NCBI GenBank assembly: GCA_027886785.1
Contig: JAPCJV010000136.1
Span: forward strand, 1 to 5,933
Source of the DNA: Nitrososphaerota archaeon
GTDB lineage: Archaea; Thermoproteota; Nitrososphaeria; Nitrososphaerales; CADDZS01
Length of the DNA: 5,933 nt
Reading direction: 5' to 3'
Shown here: one piece after another, positions 5,729 to 5,933 of the stretch
Position numbering within the stretch: the first letter of the stretch is position 1
How the letters are laid out: each line of letters starts with the position of its first letter
The notes under the pieces: generated by a model
What the model was told of the DNA's origin: nothing
Database searches by the model: none
What the model saw: the letters and a program-made list of their open reading frames with translations, nothing else
Position numbers and translations under genes: made by a program

Positions 5729-5933
5729 ATGCGCGAGGGCGATCTGAAAAATCGATTGGAAAAATCACTACCAGCGCGGTTCAACGTTGTCGAAGAATTG
5801 TTGGAAAAAAGAGTCCGGAATTCACCCTCCGCCAACGCGATCAAAGTAGTTTCACATGATGGGAAAAGAATCGCTCGCGAATACTCTTATCTTGAGCTTT
5901 TCCTCTATACTAACAAAATAGCCAATTCTCTCA
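5729..5933 (+). CDS. AMP-forming acyl-CoA synthetase/ligase, N-terminal fragment (runs off right edge)
   Basis: From ATG 5729 an open frame runs 68 codons to the window end. The fragment reads P-A-RFNVVEELLEKRV (15-29), then a small-residue stretch with AIKVVSHDGK (37-46), then a Tyr-Ser-Tyr turn and LEL...TNKIANSL (55-68). This is the usual N-terminal arrangement of acyl-, benzoate- and medium-chain-CoA ligases of the ANL superfamily: FN..E.LLD.., a strand giving access to a small molecule, then (T/S)Y.EL...(T/V)N..AN.L. Such enzymes activate a carboxylic acid with ATP to an acyl-AMP and then to the CoA thioester in the cytoplasm. The diagnostic AMP-binding P-loop lies beyond the window. A TATA-like box at 5700-5705 supports this start and separate transcription from the M20 gene. 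Substrate class cannot be inferred from this part. Confidence 0.65.
   Translation, partial: MREGDLKNRLEKSLPARFNVVEELLEKRVRNSPSANAIKVVSHDGKRIAREYSYLELFLYTNKIANSL

Overview
The window reads as archaeal chromosomal DNA of moderate GC content. The three genes that appear to start transcripts on the + strand (386, 4344, 5729) each have an A/T-rich TATA-like box about 26-32 bases before the start codon. None has a Shine-Dalgarno sequence in that gap, which is the leaderless layout common in archaea. Two of those starts are TTG. The two genes inside the operon instead have purine-rich Shine-Dalgarno-like sites, and T-rich tracts follow both completed transcription units. I cannot assign a lineage. 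No 16S, tRNA or other phylogenetic marker is present.

Layout from left to right. Positions 1-96 (minus strand) hold the first 32 codons of a gene leaving the window, whose N-terminus resembles the RidA/YjgF (reactive enamine/imine deaminase) family. A divergent promoter region covers 97-385. Positions 386-4185 form a tight three-gene operon for a molybdenum hydroxylase of the xanthine oxidase family, in the order large (molybdopterin) subunit, medium (FAD) subunit, small (2x[2Fe-2S]) subunit, with gaps of 14 and 6 bases. A 158-base spacer carries an inverted repeat, a T-rich tract and a new TATA-like box. Positions 4344-5627 encode a peptidase M20-family metallohydrolase with a non-canonical metal site. 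A second spacer (5628-5728) has a T tract, a small perfect hairpin and another TATA-like box. From 5729 to the right edge is the N-terminal 68 residues of a probable AMP-forming acyl-CoA synthetase/ligase.

How the genes may work together (inference): the molybdenum hydroxylase would add oxygen from water to an electron-poor carbon of a heterocycle, aldehyde or similar substrate, passing electrons from Mo through two [2Fe-2S] clusters to FAD. The M20 enzyme would hydrolyse an amide-type bond, a RidA-like protein would clear enamine/imine intermediates, and an acyl-CoA ligase would activate a carboxylic acid product. This is consistent with catabolism of an organic, possibly nitrogen-containing, compound, but the substrate cannot be read from the sequence. 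The hydroxylase is not a form I CO dehydrogenase, because the active-site loop lacks the cysteine-bearing CoxL signature. No Mo-cofactor insertion factor (XdhC/CoxI or MobA type), transporter or regulator gene lies in the window.
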